From: Synechococcus sp. PROS-9-1
GTDB lineage: Bacteria; Cyanobacteriota; Cyanobacteriia; PCC-6307; Cyanobiaceae
DNA length: 64,000 nt
Direction of reading: 5' to 3'
Assembly (NCBI RefSeq): GCF_014279775.1
Contig: NZ_CP047961.1
Span: 558,001-622,000 of the forward strand
Part shown: positions 26,886-35,110 of the stretch, piece after piece
Numbering within the stretch: position 1 is the first letter of the stretch
Layout: every line of letters starts with the position of its first letter
The notes under the pieces: generated by a model
Database searches by the model: none
What the model was told of the DNA's origin: nothing
The model's input: the letters and a program-made list of their open reading frames with translations, nothing else
Program-made: the position numbers and the translations under genes

Positions 26886-26923
26886 ATTCATGGGTTCGAA
26901 TTTATTCGAAATTACGCATGAAT
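26886..26923. repeat. Nested inverted repeats in the intergenic region
   Basis: Outer arms ATTCATG (26886-26892) and CATGAAT (26917-26923) enclose a 7-2-7 palindrome TTCGAAT-TT-ATTCGAA (26895-26910). No T-run follows on either strand, so it is not an ordinary terminator. Confidence 0.45.
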
Positions 26924-27003
26924 TTGCAAAGAATTTGCCAACTCAGTTGTGGAATATTTTCGAAAAGTGATTGCTTTAATTGCTTTTGTCTTAAGTGATT
27001 GCT

Positions 27004-27249
27004 TCAGAGCACTTGGACAACTTCGCTCACCTCAGGAATCGATTCGCGCATCTTGCGTTCGATCCCCATTTTTAAAGTCATCGTGCTGCTGGGGCAGCTT
27101 CCGCAAGCGCCCTGCAAGCGAACTTTCACGATCGGACCATCGATCTCAACCACTTCCACGTTGCCACCATCGGCCATCAGGAAGGGGCGCAGTTCATCGA
27201 GCACCTTTTCCACGTTCTCGTTTGTGAGGGCCATGGTCTCGGTGCTCAT
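27004..27249 (-). CDS. nfu: NifU-like C-terminal domain iron-sulfur scaffold (Nfu)
   Basis: 81 residues consisting of just the Nfu domain: [21 protein letters not shown] and the cluster-binding CxxC in GACGSCPSS. Such small cyanobacterial Nfu proteins are the main scaffolds passing Fe-S clusters to photosystem I and other targets. ATG at 27249; divergent from mqo. Confidence 0.93.
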   Translation of the reverse strand: MSTETMALTNENVEKVLDELRPFLMADGGNVEVVEIDGPIVKVRLQGACGSCPSSTMTLKMGIERKMRESIPEVSEVVQVL

Positions 27250-27309
27250 CGCTTGATCTTCGAATTGATCTCAGTGTAGGCATTTTGCAGATGCTCGGCC
27301 TCTTAGCCT

Positions 27310-28803
27310 GTGAACAGCAGATCTGTTCGCCCCTTGGACCGCTACGACGTTGTGCTCGTGGGTGCTGGGATCATGAGCGCCACCCTGGCAACCCTCCTGC
27401 ACGAACTCGACCCTGAGTTGCGGTTGTTAGTTGTTGAACGTTTAGAAGCACCAGCCTTAGAGAGCAGCGCTGCGGGAAACAACGCTGGCACGGGCCACGC
27501 CGCCAACTGTGAGCTCAATTACACGCCTTTGCAGGCTGATGGCACGGTTGCAACAGAGAAGCCGCTGGCGATCAATGCCAGTTTTGAATGCAGCCTCGAG
27601 TTTTGGTCGTCTCTTTGTGCGCAGGGTCGTTTAGATCCTTCTTGGTTCATCCACCGTGTGCCCCACATCAGTTTTGTGTGGGGTGAGGGAGATGTGGCCT
27701 ACCTGCGCCAGCGCTACGAGCAGATGAAGGCGCTTCCTGCTTTTGCGGCGATGGAGTGGAGCCGTGACGAGGCCGAGTTGGCGTCGTGGATTCCGCTAGT
27801 GATGGCGGGGCGTGATCCTCAAATGGCCGTTGCGGCAACCAGAATTGAGCGCGGTACAGACGTGGATTTCGGGGCTCTGTCTCGCGCTTTGCTTGTTCCC
27901 CTGCAAGCATCGGGAGCCCTTGATCTGGTGTTCGGCACCTCGGTTTCTGATCTCAATCGCTGCGCAGAGGGGTGGGAGCTGCAACTGCGCTGCCCCTCTC
28001 AACGCCGCATCGTGACGACGCCGTTTGTGTTCCTCGGAGCCGGTGGTGGCGCCCTGCCCCTCCTCCAGCGTTCGCGTATTCCTGAGGCGTCCTCTTACGC
28101 CGGCTTCCCGGTGAGCGGGCAGTGGCTGGTCTGCAATGACCCGGATTTATCGGAGCATCACTTCGCCAAGGTGTATGGCAAAGCCAAGGTGGGGGCTCCA
28201 CCGATGTCTGTGCCCCACCTCGACTCCCGCTGGATCGATGGCCGTCGCTCCCTGTTATTTGGACCTTATGCCGGTTTCAGCAGCAAGTTTTTGAAGCAGG
28301 GGTCGTTGCTGGATCTTCCTCGCTCGGTGCGCTCCTCCAACCTGTTGCCCATGCTTCAAGTTGGAGTGAACAACATTCCGCTGGTTCGTTATCTCATCAA
28401 TCAACTTCGCCAGAGCAGCGAGGATCGGATGGAGGCCTTAAAAGCTTTCCTTCCCACCGCTCGCGCGGATGATTGGACCTTGTCGGTAGCGGGTCAGCGC
28501 GTTCAGATCATCAAACGCACCCCCTCTGGAGGCCAGTTGCAATTGGGTACGGAAGTGGTGGCCGCCGCCGATGGGTCGTTGGCCGCCTTGCTTGGTGCGT
28601 CTCCTGGGGCGAGCACCTCGGTCACGATCATGTTGGAAATTCTTCAACGCTGCTTTCCGGATCGATTGGCTTCCCAGGCGTGGCAGCAACGATTGCAAGC
28701 GTTATTGCCGAGTTATGGCCAAGATCTCAATGCGGATGCAGAGCTTCTTCAGCGCAGCCGAGATCGCAGTGATGCGCTGCTTGGCTTGAGCATCTCGCGC
28801 TAA
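27310..28803 (+). CDS. mqo: Malate:quinone oxidoreductase
   Basis: 497 residues from a GTG. FAD-binding start [19 protein letters not shown], then [20 protein letters not shown] and [17 protein letters not shown], all typical of Mqo. It is a membrane-associated flavoprotein oxidising malate to oxaloacetate and passing electrons to quinones. A small GGCGT/ACGCC hairpin follows the stop. Monocistronic. Confidence 0.93.
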   Translation: MNSRSVRPLDRYDVVLVGAGIMSATLATLLHELDPELRLLVVERLEAPALESSAAGNNAGTGHAANCELNYTPLQADGTVATEKPLAINASFECSLEFWSSLCAQGRLDPSWFIHRVPHISFVWGEGDVAYLRQRYEQMKALPAFAAMEWSRDEAELASWIPLVMAGRDPQMAVAATRIERGTDVDFGALSRALLVPLQASGALDLVFGTSVSDLNRCAEGWELQLRCPSQRRIVTTPFVFLGAGGGALPLLQRSRIPEASSYAGFPVSGQWLVCNDPDLSEHHFAKVYGKAKVGAPPMSVPHLDSRWIDGRRSLLFGPYAGFSSKFLKQGSLLDLPRSVRSSNLLPMLQVGVNNIPLVRYLINQLRQSSEDRMEALKAFLPTARADDWTLSVAGQRVQIIKRTPSGGQLQLGTEVVAAADGSLAALLGASPGASTSVTIMLEILQRCFPDRLASQAWQQRLQALLPSYGQDLNADAELLQRSRDRSDALLGLSISR

Positions 28804-28852
28804 TTAGGCGTAAGAACGCCCTTGTTGATCGGCAGACGATCCATGGCTGCGT

Positions 28853-29182
28853 TCAGGGATGCTTGCCAGTGAGATTCACGATGATGACTCCGGCTGTGAT
28901 CGTGGCGATTCCCACAAGCTGACCAGCTGATGGCACTTGCTTATAGGCAAGCAAGCCAACCAGCACGATCGCGATGATGCCGATCCCACTCCATAGGGCA
29001 TAGGTAATGCCAAGCGGAATGGTTTGCACCACTCGAGAGAGCAACAGCATCGAGGTGGAGTAAGCGGCGAGCACAACGAGTGTGGGAATCGGCCTGCTGA
29101 ACCCCTGAGAGAGTTTGAGGCAGGAGGTTCCAATCACTTCGGAACCGATCGCCAGCAATAACAGAATCCAGGGTGCGGGCAT
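28853..29182 (-). CDS. Small multidrug resistance (SMR) family transporter
   Basis: 109 residues in four hydrophobic helices. The essential glutamate of the family is present in the first helix (IGSEVIGTSCLKLS, Glu15), and the signature YALWSGIGIIAIVLVG is clear. SMR dimers exchange protons for cationic compounds or guanidinium. Divergent from lepA. Confidence 0.9.
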   Translation of the reverse strand: MPAPWILLLLAIGSEVIGTSCLKLSQGFSRPIPTLVVLAAYSTSMLLLSRVVQTIPLGITYALWSGIGIIAIVLVGLLAYKQVPSAGQLVGIATITAGVIIVNLTGKHP

Positions 29183-29268
29183 GAAGCGTTTCTCTCCTCG
29201 AATTGGTGGCGGCTCCTTAGGATCGTCGTACTGCCTTCAGAAGCCCGAGCCGGGATTTCGCCAACCGC

Positions 29269-31083
29269 ATGACCGACGCTCCCGTCAAAAGGATTCGCAA
29301 CTTCTGCATCATTGCCCATATCGACCACGGCAAGTCGACGTTGGCTGATCGGTTGCTGCAAGACACCGGCACGGTTGCCAATCGGGACATGCAGGAGCAG
29401 TTTCTCGACAACATGGAGCTGGAGCGGGAACGCGGGATCACTATCAAGCTCCAAGCGGCCCGCATGAATTACAAAGCGGCGGATGGTGAGGAGTATGTGC
29501 TCAACCTCATCGATACCCCAGGCCATGTGGACTTCTCCTATGAGGTGAGCCGCAGCCTTCAGGCTTGTGAAGGGGCCTTGCTTGTGGTGGATGCAAGCCA
29601 GGGCGTAGAGGCTCAGACCCTGGCGAACGTTTATATGGCGCTGGAGAATGATCTTGAGATCATTCCTGTGCTCAACAAGATTGATCTGCCCGGTGCCGAC
29701 CCTGATCGCATCAAGGAAGAGATCGAGGCGATCATCGGCTTGGATTGCTCCAATGCGATCCCTTGTTCTGCCAAAACGGGGATGGGAGTTCCCGAAATCC
29801 TCCAATCGGTGGTGGATCGCGTTCCGCCACCTGCCGACACGGTGAAGGAGCCCACCAAAGCGCTGATTTTTGATTCCTATTACGACCCTTACCGCGGAGT
29901 GATTGTTTACTTCCGTGTGATGAGCGGAAGCATTAGTCGCAAAGACAAAGTGCTGCTCATGGCGAGCAACAAAACCTATGAGCTCGATGAAGTCGGGATC
30001 ATGGCCCCGGATGAGAAAAAAGTGGATGAGCTCCACGCCGGAGAGGTGGGTTACCTCGCGGCATCGATCAAGGCCGTGGCTGATGCTCGAGTGGGCGACA
30101 CGATCACCTTGGTGAATGAGCCGGCTGATGCACCCCTGCCGGGTTATGCGGAAGCCAAGCCGATGGTGTTTTGCGGCTTGTTCCCGACGGAAGCCGATCA
30201 ATACCCGGACTTACGCGAAGCCCTAAACAAATTGCAGCTTTCTGATGCGGCGCTGAAATTTGAACCGGAAACCAGCAGTGCCATGGGCTTTGGATTCCGT
30301 TGTGGATTCCTCGGCCTGTTGCACATGGAGATTGTGCAGGAGCGCTTGGAACGTGAATACAACCTGGACCTGATTGTTACTGCGCCATCGGTGATTTACA
30401 CCGTAAATCTCACCAATGGTGAGCAAATTATGGTGGATAATCCTGCCACACTTCCGGATCCACAGCAGCGGGAATCGATTGAGGAGCCCTATGTGCGCAT
30501 GGAAATCTATGCGCCGAATGATTTCAATGGAGCCTTGATGGGATTGTGTCAGGAGAGGCGAGGAGACTACATCGATATGAAATACATCACCAAGGAACGG
30601 GTGACGTTGATTTATGAATTGCCCTTGGCGGAGGTGGTGACTGATTTCTTCGATCAAATGAAGACCCGCACCCAGGGCTATGCCTCAATGGAGTACCACC
30701 TGATTGGGTATCGCAGGAACGAACTTGTGCGCCTGGATGTGTTGATCAATGCGGAACGGGCTGATCCTCTTACCACGATCGTGCACCGCGATAAGGCCTA
30801 CAACGTGGGTAAGGGCTTAGTTGAAAAGCTCAAGGAATTAATTCCACGCCAACAATTTAAGATTCCCTTGCAGGCTTCGATTGGCAGCCGAATTATTGCC
30901 AGTACGAGTATCAGTGCCATCCGTAAGGATGTGCTTGCCAAGTGCTACGGCGGTGATATTTCTCGTAAGAAGAAACTGTTGAAGAAACAGGCCAAGGGTA
31001 AGAAGCGAATGAAGGCGATGGGCAAGGTGGATGTACCTCAGGAAGCTTTTATGGCAGTGTTGAAATTGAATCAATCTCCTTGA
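29269..31083 (+). CDS. lepA: Elongation factor 4 (LepA)
   Basis: 604 residues, full length. GTPase motifs [15 protein letters not shown] (G1), DTPGHVDF (G3) and NKIDLPGAD (G4); the LepA-specific C-terminus ends [20 protein letters not shown]. It is a ribosome-dependent GTPase that helps stalled or mistranslocated ribosomes. A long antisense open frame covers the 5' half but is a shadow of this gene. Confidence 0.97.
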   Translation: MTDAPVKRIRNFCIIAHIDHGKSTLADRLLQDTGTVANRDMQEQFLDNMELERERGITIKLQAARMNYKAADGEEYVLNLIDTPGHVDFSYEVSRSLQACEGALLVVDASQGVEAQTLANVYMALENDLEIIPVLNKIDLPGADPDRIKEEIEAIIGLDCSNAIPCSAKTGMGVPEILQSVVDRVPPPADTVKEPTKALIFDSYYDPYRGVIVYFRVMSGSISRKDKVLLMASNKTYELDEVGIMAPDEKKVDELHAGEVGYLAASIKAVADARVGDTITLVNEPADAPLPGYAEAKPMVFCGLFPTEADQYPDLREALNKLQLSDAALKFEPETSSAMGFGFRCGFLGLLHMEIVQERLEREYNLDLIVTAPSVIYTVNLTNGEQIMVDNPATLPDPQQRESIEEPYVRMEIYAPNDFNGALMGLCQERRGDYIDMKYITKERVTLIYELPLAEVVTDFFDQMKTRTQGYASMEYHLIGYRRNELVRLDVLINAERADPLTTIVHRDKAYNVGKGLVEKLKELIPRQQFKIPLQASIGSRIIASTSISAIRKDVLAKCYGGDISRKKKLLKKQAKGKKRMKAMGKVDVPQEAFMAVLKLNQSP

Positions 31084-31102
31084 CTTGTGTCTTTAAATGC
31101 TT

Positions 31103-31315
31103 CTAATGGCTCTCAATAGTAATTGTGTGACTCCTGATAGTAGACCTAGAGAAGCCCATTGCTGGTCTCGCCTCTTTGAGAGATAAAGCGGCAGCATCAC
31201 CATTGCGAAGCGTATATTGGATGATGCCGTTAGGGCATGCGACAATTCGCAATACAGCAAGCTTGTCAAATTCTTCATTAGGAAGAGATTTAAATACGGC
31301 AGACCAGTCAGTCAT
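31103..31315 (-). CDS. Hypothetical protein, 70 residues
   Basis: MTDWSAVFKSLPNEEFDKLA, then VLRIVACPNGIIQYTLRNGD and a polar end. Soluble, no signal. ATG at 31315. It sits just beyond the terminator of the pilin genes on the same strand, so it has a separate transcript or read-through. Family not recognised. Confidence 0.5.
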   Translation of the reverse strand: MTDWSAVFKSLPNEEFDKLAVLRIVACPNGIIQYTLRNGDAAALSLKEARPAMGFSRSTIRSHTITIESH

Positions 31316-31349
31316 ATTGTTTCAACGATTTTCTTCAGTATAAGAACAT

Positions 31350-31375
31350 AAAAATTCCCTCCGTATGGGAGGGAA
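31350..31375 (-). terminator. Terminator of the minus-strand pilin pair
   Basis: 8-bp stem TTCCCTCC / GGGAGGGAA with a 4- to 5-base loop, followed on the minus strand by TTTTT, seven bases past the stop codon of the second pilin gene. Confidence 0.8.
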
Positions 31376-31381
31376 ATGTTG

Positions 31382-31918
31382 TCAGTAGTCAGGGTGATTA
31401 CCCCAACCATTCCAGTTTTGTAAATCATATAGCCAAAAATCTGGATTAGAGGCTAAGTAAGCTGACTTGGTCCAAGCAACAGTAGGAATACAAGCTCTCA
31501 TGTTAGACCAGTCATCGTTATATCCAGAGACACCAAAGGAGTCATAAGTAGGACATTGATGACCGGAATGTTGTGCAGGTGTAGGGTACATAAAAGTACG
31601 TCCACCACTACCACCATCTTCAATTTCAGAAATGATTCTAAAAGATCGAGAGATAGCAGAAGAGAACTGACCTGAGCCTTGTGTACAAGTAACTGTGTAA
31701 ACACTATCTTCAGGATCTGAGACAGCACATCCATTTGGAATAGAAGGAAGTTCTCCGGTAGCTTCCGCTTTACCAGCGTAAGTAACCGCTCGAGCTTCTG
31801 CTGCTGTTAGATTATCTGCTCGTTTCTGAGCAACAATAGGAGCGGTAGACATTTCAAGCACTGCAGGTGCTGCAGTAGCCATTACTGAAAGTCCAACCAT
31901 CGTACTTACTAAGTTCAT
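31382..31918 (-). CDS. Pilin-like protein without a leader peptide
   Basis: 178 residues beginning MNLVSTMVGLSVMATAAPAV, a hydrophobic helix matching mature type IV pilins from residue 1 but with Ser where pilins have Glu5. The globular part has four cysteines (NGCAVSD, VTCTQG, HQCPTY, RACIPT) and an aromatic C-terminus (LYDLQNWNGWGNHPDY). The ATG overlaps the pilA stop (ATGA). No leader ending in Gly can be built upstream in frame (SQWSC precedes the Met). Probably assembled with or beside PilA. Confidence 0.75.
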   Translation of the reverse strand: MNLVSTMVGLSVMATAAPAVLEMSTAPIVAQKRADNLTAAEARAVTYAGKAEATGELPSIPNGCAVSDPEDSVYTVTCTQGSGQFSSAISRSFRIISEIEDGGSGGRTFMYPTPAQHSGHQCPTYDSFGVSGYNDDWSNMRACIPTVAWTKSAYLASNPDFWLYDLQNWNGWGNHPDY

Positions 31919-32325
31919 GCAGGACCACTGGGAGTTGCAGTTTTACCAGGTGTGCCAGGGATGCCATCATCCATGGGTACAGTCCAACGGTCACCACCAC
32001 CGTCAACAATGAATGAACCAGTTTTTGTACAAGTGGTGGCTGAGTTAACAATGTCAGCGTCAGCTGCTGATGCAGCAAGGTTACCTTCAGTAGCAGTGCC
32101 ACCTATAAGTGCAATAGAGCAGGTCTTTGCGGCATTCAATGCAGTGGATTGTGCAGCAGCAGACTTTGCCCTGTCTTGTGCTTTAGTCAGCTGAGGGAGA
32201 GCTACAGCAGATAGGACACCGACAATTGCAACAACAACCATCAGTTCAATCAAGGTGAAGCCATTAGGCTTTTTACCTTTTTTGGCAAGGCGACGAGCAA
32301 GGATGGACTTGAGTTGAGTGTTCAT
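31915..32325 (-). CDS. pilA: Type IV major pilin PilA
   Basis: 136 residues from the ATG at 32325. The prepilin leader MNTQ...KKGKKPNG is followed by FTLIELMVVVAIVGVLSAVA, with cleavage after Gly22, Phe1 and Glu5 intact. The C-terminal part has two cysteines (KTCSIAL, TTCTKT) and ends in a Gly/Pro-rich tail. This is the pilus fibre subunit, processed by PilD. Upstream ATG/ATT codons to 32379 are in frame but would only lengthen the leader. Coupled to the following leaderless pilin. Confidence 0.88.
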   Translation of the reverse strand: MNTQLKSILARRLAKKGKKPNGFTLIELMVVVAIVGVLSAVALPQLTKAQDRAKSAAAQSTALNAAKTCSIALIGGTATEGNLAASAADADIVNSATTCTKTGSFIVDGGGDRWTVPMDDGIPGTPGKTATPSGPA

Positions 32326-32580
32326 TGGCCTTTTCTCTCGATTAATGTTTGGCATCTTTTGTGCCTGCCCATTAATCATCTCTCTTGCTTGTCTGTGGTG
32401 GCTAAGTGATTCCTAATAGCTTCCTGAGAACATTCTTAGTGGCTGTTTGCTCCTCCATCGTTCGTTCATGGTTACTGACTTCCATTGTTCCTTCAGCCAC
32501 TTTCTCTTCGAGCTGAAGGTTTTACGAACTGGATTCTGATGAAGAGGCCTCACTCTTCTTGAAAGAAGCTTTTCCAGTCC
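32326..32580. promoter_or_regulatory. Shared upstream region of divergent pilin operons
   Basis: 255 bases between pilA (minus) and the pseudopilin genes (plus). It must hold both promoters; I see no unambiguous -35/-10 pair or known operator. Confidence 0.35.
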
Positions 32581-33108
32581 GTGGAACGCTTCACCCAGTT
32601 GTGTTTGCCCCCTTTGAGTTGTTCGTTGGTTGTCCGGCCAAGATCACAGGCTGGATTTGTGTTGCCCTTGGCGCTCACTGCTTCAGCGGTTTTGCTACTG
32701 GGCAGTGCTTCGGTTCATACGCTCAGCCTGCAGAAGCGCCTGCGGGTCCATGCCTCTAGTTATAGAGAGCAAGTTGCTGATCAGTTGCGCTCTGCGGCGC
32801 AGGCATTTGCAGCCGCTGCTAGTGGGGAAGACGCCTGTTTTCTGCAGTGGCCATCATTCGAATGGTCTGGTGGTGCTCAGGTTTGCTCAGGTTCTGATCC
32901 CTCCGGGTTGAGTGCTGGTGTGGTGGGCGAGATGCCCTGGATGTTGCTCGATTGGAGGCCAAGCAATGAAAGCGGGCAGTTGAGCTTGCAATTGGGAGAC
33001 GGCCGAACCGGGAACTTCCGTCTTGCGCTTGATCCTCTTACTCCTGCTGTACTCGATATCAGTGAGGTGCAGCTGCAGGCCCAAGTTCCTCAGCTGGAGG
33101 CTGAGTGA
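32581..33108 (+). CDS. Pseudopilin-like protein with prepilin leader
   Basis: 175 residues from a GTG. The leader ends RSQAG, then FVLPLALTASAVLLLGSASV, a PilX-like pilin helix in which position 5 is Leu rather than Glu. It has a short globular domain with two cysteines (DACFLQ, AQVCSG). First of four overlapping genes; probable minor pilin for pilus priming or DNA uptake. Confidence 0.7.
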   Translation: MERFTQLCLPPLSCSLVVRPRSQAGFVLPLALTASAVLLLGSASVHTLSLQKRLRVHASSYREQVADQLRSAAQAFAAAASGEDACFLQWPSFEWSGGAQVCSGSDPSGLSAGVVGEMPWMLLDWRPSNESGQLSLQLGDGRTGNFRLALDPLTPAVLDISEVQLQAQVPQLEAE

Positions 33109-33536
33109 TGACCTTGCTCGAAGTCGTGGTGTCATCTGTTGTGTTGGCCTCAAGCAGCACTGCCGCCCTCGGAGTGTGGAATCAGGCTGCTACTGAAGTT
33201 CAACGCGCCAACCAGTTGGATGAGCTTGCCCTTCAGATGGAGACGGCGCGGATTGCGACGGATCGTTGGCTTCAGTCGGATGCGGCAGCGTCTGTCGTGA
33301 TCGATTCAAGCTCGCCTGATTGCAGGTTTAACCCTGAAGCTCTAGAGGCATCCGTTGCCGAGCGCTTGCCGCTTGGATCTGAAGTAAGCAGCCGTTGGAG
33401 TGCCGACCCGCAGGGCCTTGGCCACTGGCTTGAGCTCAGTGCTAGCTCTCAGCAAGCATCGCCTCCCTTGAAGAGACGTTTGCTGTTGTCCCCTGCTGCC
33501 TATGGCCTCTGCCAGCAGGAAGAGGTGCGCGCATGA
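33108..33536 (+). CDS. Pseudopilin-like protein, leaderless
   Basis: Begins MTLLEVVVSSVVLASSSTAA, a pilin helix with Glu retained at position 5 but no leader. The only possible starts are ATG 33108 or GTG 33105, because an in-frame TGA (33102-33104) directly precedes them. The start overlaps the previous gene's stop. The globular part has two cysteines (SPDCRF, GLCQQE). Minor pilin (PilV/GspI-like) by context. Confidence 0.7.
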   Translation: MTLLEVVVSSVVLASSSTAALGVWNQAATEVQRANQLDELALQMETARIATDRWLQSDAAASVVIDSSSPDCRFNPEALEASVAERLPLGSEVSSRWSADPQGLGHWLELSASSQQASPPLKRRLLLSPAAYGLCQQEEVRA

Positions 33537-34051
33537 GCTTGATCGAGCAGCTGATCGTGGTGAGCTTGGTAGGGCTGTTGGCGTCGATTCCGATCGTGAC
33601 GGGAGGCAGCGATCGTGATCAATTGCAGCTCGATGCCAGTGCGCGCCGCTTGCAGGTCGGTATCGATCGGGCCCGCAGTATTGCCAGGCGGGAGCAGACC
33701 GCTTGTGGGCTTTCCCTGAGCGAGGAGGGATTCATGGATCCCGATCAAGGGATCCTGCCAGCTTCTCTTCCCGCCTGCCCTGGGATTGGGATGGCCTTGC
33801 AGGAAGAACTTGAACAGGGGCCAATTGTGTTGAGCACGAACTTGCCGCCGTTGTTGCGCTTCACCGCCAATGGTTTGCTCCTGGATGGCGGGATTGCGGT
33901 GCTCCGTCATCAGCGCTTAGCGAAAGCCCGGTGCTTGGTGGTGAGTTTGCCCTTAGGCGTGAGCCGGATTGGCTCCTATCAGGATCCCCTTCCCTCAAAT
34001 GGAGGACGACTATTTAGTAGCCGTTGTTTGCCTGATGTTTACTTGGGCTAA
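33533..34051 (+). CDS. Pseudopilin-like protein (GspH/FimT type), leaderless
   Basis: Begins MSLIEQLIVVSLVGLLASIP, matching the mature end of GspH/FimT pseudopilins (xSLIE) with no leader. The ATG overlaps the upstream stop (ATGA); the in-frame residues before it (GRGAR) contain no ATG/GTG/TTG near enough to give a leader. About 172 residues with DRDQLQLDASARRLQVGIDR, typical of the FimT/GspH helix extension. Confidence 0.7.
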   Translation: MSLIEQLIVVSLVGLLASIPIVTGGSDRDQLQLDASARRLQVGIDRARSIARREQTACGLSLSEEGFMDPDQGILPASLPACPGIGMALQEELEQGPIVLSTNLPPLLRFTANGLLLDGGIAVLRHQRLAKARCLVVSLPLGVSRIGSYQDPLPSNGGRLFSSRCLPDVYLG

Positions 34052-34055
34052 GCCG

Positions 34056-34643
34056 ATGATCAAGCAATTGCCTGAAACAAGAATTGAGAAAGGGTTCACG
34101 TTGATCGAGCTGCTGCTTTCCCTCAGCCTTGGCAGCATGCTGTTTGTTGTGTTGTTGCAGCTGATTGGCGCTGATCTACGCCTTGGTAACAGCATGGCGA
34201 GTCGTTTGCGTGAATCAGCGCAGCAACGCCAAACTTTGGAGTTGATTCGTGGCGAGTTGGCGATGGGATCTGGCTGGACGGTTGATCCCACTCCGTCCCA
34301 TCAATGGTCCTGCGGCATGGCCGGCCGCCAGCCGGTGCTTGCCATTGGCTTGGATTCCAGCAACACCGAGGTTTCCTCTCAAACCATTGTTTACAGCGTG
34401 GGAGCTGCGCCTTCGCCAATTTGGCGCGGCCAGGTGTTGATGCGCTGCGGGCCTGCCTATGGACTTGATGGTGTGATCAGGCCAGGGGGAAAAGCACAAA
34501 ATCGCGTTCTGATTGATGGCTTACCCAAGGATGGGCCGGGGTTTCAAGCCCGGCAAGATCCTCAATCCAAAGTGCTGCACCTCGCGTTGGAGCAGGAGTC
34601 GTTGGCTGGTTCAAGTGGGCTGCGCTCTGCTGCAGTGTTTTGA
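34056..34643 (+). CDS. Pseudopilin-like protein (PilW type) with prepilin leader
   Basis: 195 residues from the ATG at 34056: leader MIKQLPETRIEKG, then FTLIELLLSLSLGSMLFVVL with Glu5. The globular part has two cysteines (WSCGMA, MRCGPA). It follows the previous gene by 4 bp and closes the four-gene pseudopilin run. The frame extends upstream to 33969 inside the preceding gene, which is unlikely to be used. Confidence 0.75.
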   Translation: MIKQLPETRIEKGFTLIELLLSLSLGSMLFVVLLQLIGADLRLGNSMASRLRESAQQRQTLELIRGELAMGSGWTVDPTPSHQWSCGMAGRQPVLAIGLDSSNTEVSSQTIVYSVGAAPSPIWRGQVLMRCGPAYGLDGVIRPGGKAQNRVLIDGLPKDGPGFQARQDPQSKVLHLALEQESLAGSSGLRSAAVF

Positions 34644-34756
34644 TGTTTTTTAAGTGGTTACTCGTTCAAAACGCCTTGATTCTGATCGTCACTCAGCGCT
34701 GAGCTGATTTTGCATTGTCACATCAGCTTCAGGCTGCATCGAGTGCTTCTGCTTGT

Positions 34757-35110
34757 TCAAGCTTTTTCAGATACTGGTGCAGGCATAAACAGGAAGTAGG
34801 CCTCCACACTCGCAGCCGCTAGGGCGAGGAAAATGTGATCAATCCAGCCATTGCGCACTCCCATACCCATGAAGGCAATCCAGGTGTTGATCACCACCAT
34901 TACGCACAGAAAAATACTCAGAACAAAGCCAGTGAGCTGATTCAAATGCTTGCGTTGGATCCATAGGCTTGCGAGTAAGGGCAATAGGACCAGGGTTGAG
35001 GTTGCATGCAGAATTTGCATGCTTAGATCACTATGTAAATGGGGAGTAATTGCAGCCCATAAATTCACGGGAATGAGCAATGAACAAAAGATTAAGTAAA
35101 AGATCATCAT
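34757..35110 (-). CDS. Hypothetical membrane protein, 117 residues
   Basis: Four hydrophobic segments (MMIFYLIFCSLLIPVNLWAA, ATSTLVLLPLLASLW, GFVLSIFLCVMVVINTW, DHIFLALAAASVEAYFLFMP). The start overlaps the histidine kinase stop by 4 bp (ATGA), so it is co-expressed with the kinase and may be an accessory part of the signalling unit. No family recognised. Confidence 0.6.
   Translation of the reverse strand: MMIFYLIFCSLLIPVNLWAAITPHLHSDLSMQILHATSTLVLLPLLASLWIQRKHLNQLTGFVLSIFLCVMVVINTWIAFMGMGVRNGWIDHIFLALAAASVEAYFLFMPAPVSEKA

Noticed and set aside
29134-30201. 355-codon open frame antisense to lepA
   Set aside because: Lies wholly opposite a highly conserved gene, Arg/His-rich with no domain pattern; a high-GC shadow frame.
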